The notes under the pieces: generated by a model
Told to the model about the DNA's origin: nothing
Database searches by the model: none
Seen by the model: the letters and a program-made list of their open reading frames with translations, nothing else
Program-made: the position numbers and the translations under genes
In this document: piece by piece, positions 54,401 through 59,693 of the stretch
Position numbering within the stretch: the stretch's first letter is position 1
How the letters are laid out: every line of letters begins with the position of its first letter
Source: Megaleporinus macrocephalus
Lineage: Eukaryota; Chordata; Actinopteri; Characiformes; Anostomidae
Assembly (NCBI GenBank): GCA_021613375.1
Contig: CM038705.1
Location: forward strand, 5,984,864 to 6,048,863
DNA: 64,000 nt
Reading direction: 5' to 3'

Positions 54401-57400
54401 TCTTTACTGCTGACACGTGGCGCGTTATGTTAGGGCTCTGCGGGCCACCGGTCGGGTTTGGACGCCGCCTCGGCCCGGTTTAGCCGCCGGGGAAGAAAAC
54501 CTGTTAAATTACTTCTGGGTTCCATCGGGAAGCTAAGGAACACTGCAGCGGTCCAATCAGAGCGTGTGCAGCAATCACTACAATGTTAGCCTGAGTAAAC
54601 AGAGAGGCTGAAACCAGATCAGCACGCTCCGCTATAGGACGAATGACAATTACTTGTTTGTGTTTTAGTCAAAATATTGAGATTTTTGTGTGTACGGCTG
54701 GTCCAAGCTGTGTGTATCAGTACCGTAACAGTCATTACTGAAGCATTTGGTAAAATATTGATGATAACAGGACTATAAAAAGTGGGAAATGAGAAGAGGC
54801 TAATCTATAATGTTTATATGATCTACACAGTCATTCTGACAGACTGTAATACACTACAGGAAGTGTAGGGGGTGATATAACTTCTATTGTTTTATATTTA
54901 AAAAGAGTCTATAATGTTTATATGATCTACACAGTCATTCTGACAGACTGTAATACACTACAGGAAGTGTAGGGGGCGATATAACTTCTATTGTTTTATA
55001 TTTAAAAAGAGTCTATAATGTTTATATGATCTACACAGTCATTCTGACAGACTGTAATACACTACAGGAGGTGTAGGGGGTGATATAACTTCTATTGTTT
55101 TTATATTTAAAAAGAGTCTATAATGTTTATATGATCTACACAGTCATTCTGACAGACTGTAATACACTACAGGAAGTGTAGGGGGCGATATAACTTCTAT
55201 TGTTTTATATTTAAAAAGAGTCTATAATGTTTATATGATCTACACAGTCATTCTGACAGACTATAATACACTACAGGAAGTGTAGGGGGCGATATAACTT
55301 CTATTGTTTTATATTTAAAAAGAGTCTATAATGTTTATATGATCTACACAGTCATTCTGACAGACTGTAATACACTACAGGAAGTGTAGGGGGTGATATA
55401 ACTTCTATTGTTTTATATTTAAAAAGAGTCTATAATGTTTATATGATCTACACAGTCATTCTGACAGACTGTAATACACTACAGGAAGTGTAGGGGGCAA
55501 TATAACTTTTATTGTTTTATAACTTGTATACCTGGATGGCTATAAAAGAGGAATGTACCTGGTGGGCTGTGAGAGAGGGACGTACCTGGTGGGCTGTGAG
55601 AGAGAGATGTACCTGGTGGGCTGTGAGAGAGGAATGTACCTGGTGGGCTGTGAGAGAGGGATGTACCTGGTGGGCAGTGAGAAAGGGACATACCTTGGAT
55701 ATGAGAGAGGGGTGTACCTAGTGGGCTGTGAAAGAGGGATGTACCTAATGGGCTGTGTGTGAGGGGTGTACCTGGATGGCTATGAAAGAGGGATGTACCT
55801 GGTGGGCTGTGAGGGAGAGATGTACCTGGTGGGCTGTGAGAGAGAGATGTACCTGGATGGCTATGAAAGAGGGATGTACCTGGTGGGCTGTGAGAGAGAG
55901 ATGTACCTGGTGGGCTGTGAGAGAGAGATGTACCTGGTGGGCTGTGAGAGAGATGTACCTGGTGGGCTGTGAGAGAGAGATGTACCTGGTGGGCTATGAG
56001 AGAGAAATGTACCTGGTGGGCTGTGAGAGAGAGATGTACCTGGTGGGCTGTGAGAGAGAGATGTACCTGGTGGACTGTGAGAGAGAGATGTACCTGGTGG
56101 GCTGTGAGAGAGAGATGTACCTGGTGGGCTGTGAGAGAGAGATGTACCTGGTGGGCTGTGAGAGAGAGATGTACCTGGTGGGCTGTGAGAGAGATGTACC
56201 TGGTGGGCTGTGAGAGAGAGATGTACCTGGTGGGCTATGAGAGAGAAATGTACCTGGTGGACTGTGAGAGAGAGATGTACCTGGTGGGCTGTGAGAGAGA
56301 GATGTACCTGGTGGGCTGTGAGAGAGAGATGTACCTGGTGGGCTGTGAGAGAGAGATGTACCTGGTGGGCTGTGAGAGAGAGATGTACCTGGTGGGCTGT
56401 GAGAGAGATGTACCTGGTGGGCTGTGAGAGAGAGATGTACCTGGTGGGCTATGAGAGAGAAATGTACCTGGTGGGCTGAGAGAGAGAGATGTACCTGGTG
56501 GGCTGTGAGAGAGAGATGTACCTGGTGGGCTGAGAGAGGAGGGCGTCTTTGTGAAGTCTGTAACAGGGGAAGCTATTGAAGGTTCCAGGCTCCATCGAGA
56601 CTCCCTGAACGTTACTGTACTGTTTTTCCACCAGACCAAACATCTCCATCATCCGGAAACCTGCAGCACATCAGAGCATAACCCTCAACATCTCCACTTC
56701 ACAGGAAATAGAGTAAAATTAACCCCTTAATCTCTGAGATCTGCTCGTTTAAACCTATTCATAAGATCACAGGACATAATCCCTGTACGGATAACTGGCC
56801 TTACAGATGCCTTTGAGGATCGACACCTCATTTCCTTATTCCCAGAACTACACTGCCGGTACACTGAATATATACTTGTATAACTATAAAGACATTTTTA
56901 TCTCAATGTGTTAAGAGACAAGTTTTAAAAGTGAAGTTGGAGCCCATGTTCACAAATATTTTATTGTATTTAAATAAAAAAATACAATCTATATTTTTAT
57001 AAGACCCATAATATACACATAAAACCCCCCAAAACTGTTTTTCAGAAACAATATCTCAGCATTTTGATTGCATCACAATAACTTACTAATGTCATAACTA
57101 TCAAAATAGAGAAAAACCTGGGTAGGCGTGCCCAAACTTTTGACTGATAGTGTATATACCAGGACCTGACTGATACATCATTTGGTTGATAGAATCAGCT
57201 GATCTTAGTTACACCTTCAATAGAACTGATGGAAATCAAGAAAAATAAATGTAAACAGACAGCAATGAAACATGAAAAAAATGTTTATACATATATTTTT
57301 ATATTGATATGAGCCTTTCATAAGTTTTGGCGGTTTGTTTCATAAGAACTACACCATATTGCCAAAAGTATTCACACTTGAGTGACGTCCCATTCTTAAT

Positions 57401-59613
57401 CCATAGGGTTTAATACTTCTGGGAAGTCTCTCCACACGGTTTAGGAGAGTGTTTATGGGAATGTTGGACCGTTCTTCTAGAAGATCATCTGTGAGGTCAG
57501 ACACTGATGTTGGACGAGAAGGTCTGGCTCTCAGTCTCCACACTAATTCATCCCAAAGGTGTTCTATCAGGTTGAGGTCAGGACTCTGTGCTGGCCAGTC
57601 AAGTTCTTCCACACCAAACTCCATGTCTTTATGGAGCTGCTCTGTGCACTGGTGGGCAGTCATGTTGGAACAAGAAGGGGCCGTCCCCAAACTGTCCCCA
57701 CAAAGTTGGGAGCATGAAATTGTCCAGAATCTCTTGGTCTTCTGAAGCATTAAGAGTTCCTTTCACTGGAACTAAGGGTCCGAGCCCACCTCCTAAAAAA
57801 CAACCCCACACCATAACCCCCCCCTCAACCAAACTTTACACTCGGCACAATGCAGTGAGACAAGTACCGTTCTCCTGGAAACCACCAAACTCGTCCATCG
57901 GATTGCCAGATGGAGAAGCGTGATTGGTCACTCCAGAGAACACGTCTCCGCTGCTCTAGAGTCCAGTGTTGGCGTTCTTTACTCCACTACATCTGACGCT
58001 CTGCATTGCACTTGGTGATGTAAGGCTTGGATGCAGCTGCTCAGCCATGGAGAGCTATTCCATGAAGCTCTCTACGCTCTGTTCTTGAGCTGATCTGAAG
58101 ACCACATGAAGTTTGGAGGTCTGTAGTGATTGACTCTGTAGAAAGTTGGTGACCTCTGTGCTCTATGCTCCTCAGCATCCGCTGACCTGCTCTGTCATTG
58201 TATGTGTTCTACCACTTGGTGTCTGAGTTGCTGTCGTTCTCAATCACTTCCACTTTGTTAGAACACCACTGACAGTCCACTGTGGAATATTTAGTAGTGA
58301 GGAAACTTCACCACTGGACTTGTTGTTCAGGTGGCGTCCTATCACGGTACCACGCTGGAGTTCACTGAGCTCCTGAGAGCGACCCACTTTTTACTAATGT
58401 GTGTAGAAGCAGTCTGCAGGACTAGGTGCTGGTTTTATAGTGCTGTGGTCGTAGAAGTGATTGGAACTCCTGAATTCACTGATTTGGATGTACGAGTGTA
58501 TATATAATATTACCCAGAACTACAAGTACTGCAGTGTGTGTAATATTTGTAATATTTATCTTATAAATTGATTTCAGCTGCAATTATCAGAATTTTTAGC
58601 TTCTTAAAAGCTGGACCTGCCCCTCATATACATATTTACTTCATAAAATAATTTCTATTAGCTACAGATTAATAAGCCGTACGATCAGTGCAGATAAAAG
58701 GAAAGTGGTCACACAGCTGCGTTCAGCGTCGCTACTCAAATAATAAAAACACCACATAAATACATTAATCAGAGCTTCGTTCTTCAGCTCTCAGTGACTC
58801 CCACCCCGCTGTGAGGACATGATCTGCTTTGATCTGCGGTCAGAATCCAGAGTGGGCGTGTTAAATATTGACAGTATGTTTTTGTATTATTCACGAAAAC
58901 CATTCAATCACTGCGAAACTGCAGCTGAAGGACGTTGTGAAGGTCAGTCTGTATCTCCATCCCTCACCTGCCAAGGTGTTTCCGCTCATCAGCATCGACG
59001 GACACGCTGGAGACAAACACATCAGATCATAATTCATGTCAATTAGAAACCGATCTCAATATCACACCAATATTAGTATCGATAATTTAAACATATATCA
59101 ATAATGTATTAATTAGAAACAGATATCAATATCACACTAATATCTATATATCAATAGAAAATATATCAACTATGTATCTATAAGAAACTGATATCAATAT
59201 CACACTTATATCGATATCAATAAAATAAAAATATATCAACAATGTATTAATAAGAAACAGATGTCAATATCACATCAAAATCCATATCAATAACAAATAA
59301 TATATCAATAATGTATTAATAAGAAGCAGATGAAAATATCCCAAAATATCCATATCAATAACAAATAATATATCAATAATGTATTAATATGAAAGAGATA
59401 TAAATATCACAAAATATCTATATCAATAACAATATCAATAACTTAAACATATTTTAAACAATAATGTATCAATTAGAAACAGATATCAATATCACACTTG
59501 TATCTGTATCAATAAGAAAAAAACATATCAATATCATATCAATAAGAAACGGGTATGTATATCACACCAATATCAATAACAGATAATATATCAATATTGT
59601 ATTAATGTGAAAG

Positions 59614-59693
<80 letters not shown>

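Noticed and set aside
55512..56479. Plus-strand frames ([18 protein letters not shown])
   Set aside because: Antisense translations of the 27-bp splice-junction array.
757..56535. CRISPR-like regular repeats
   Set aside because: The arrays are head-to-tail minisatellites without unique spacers, in an intron-containing vertebrate gene.
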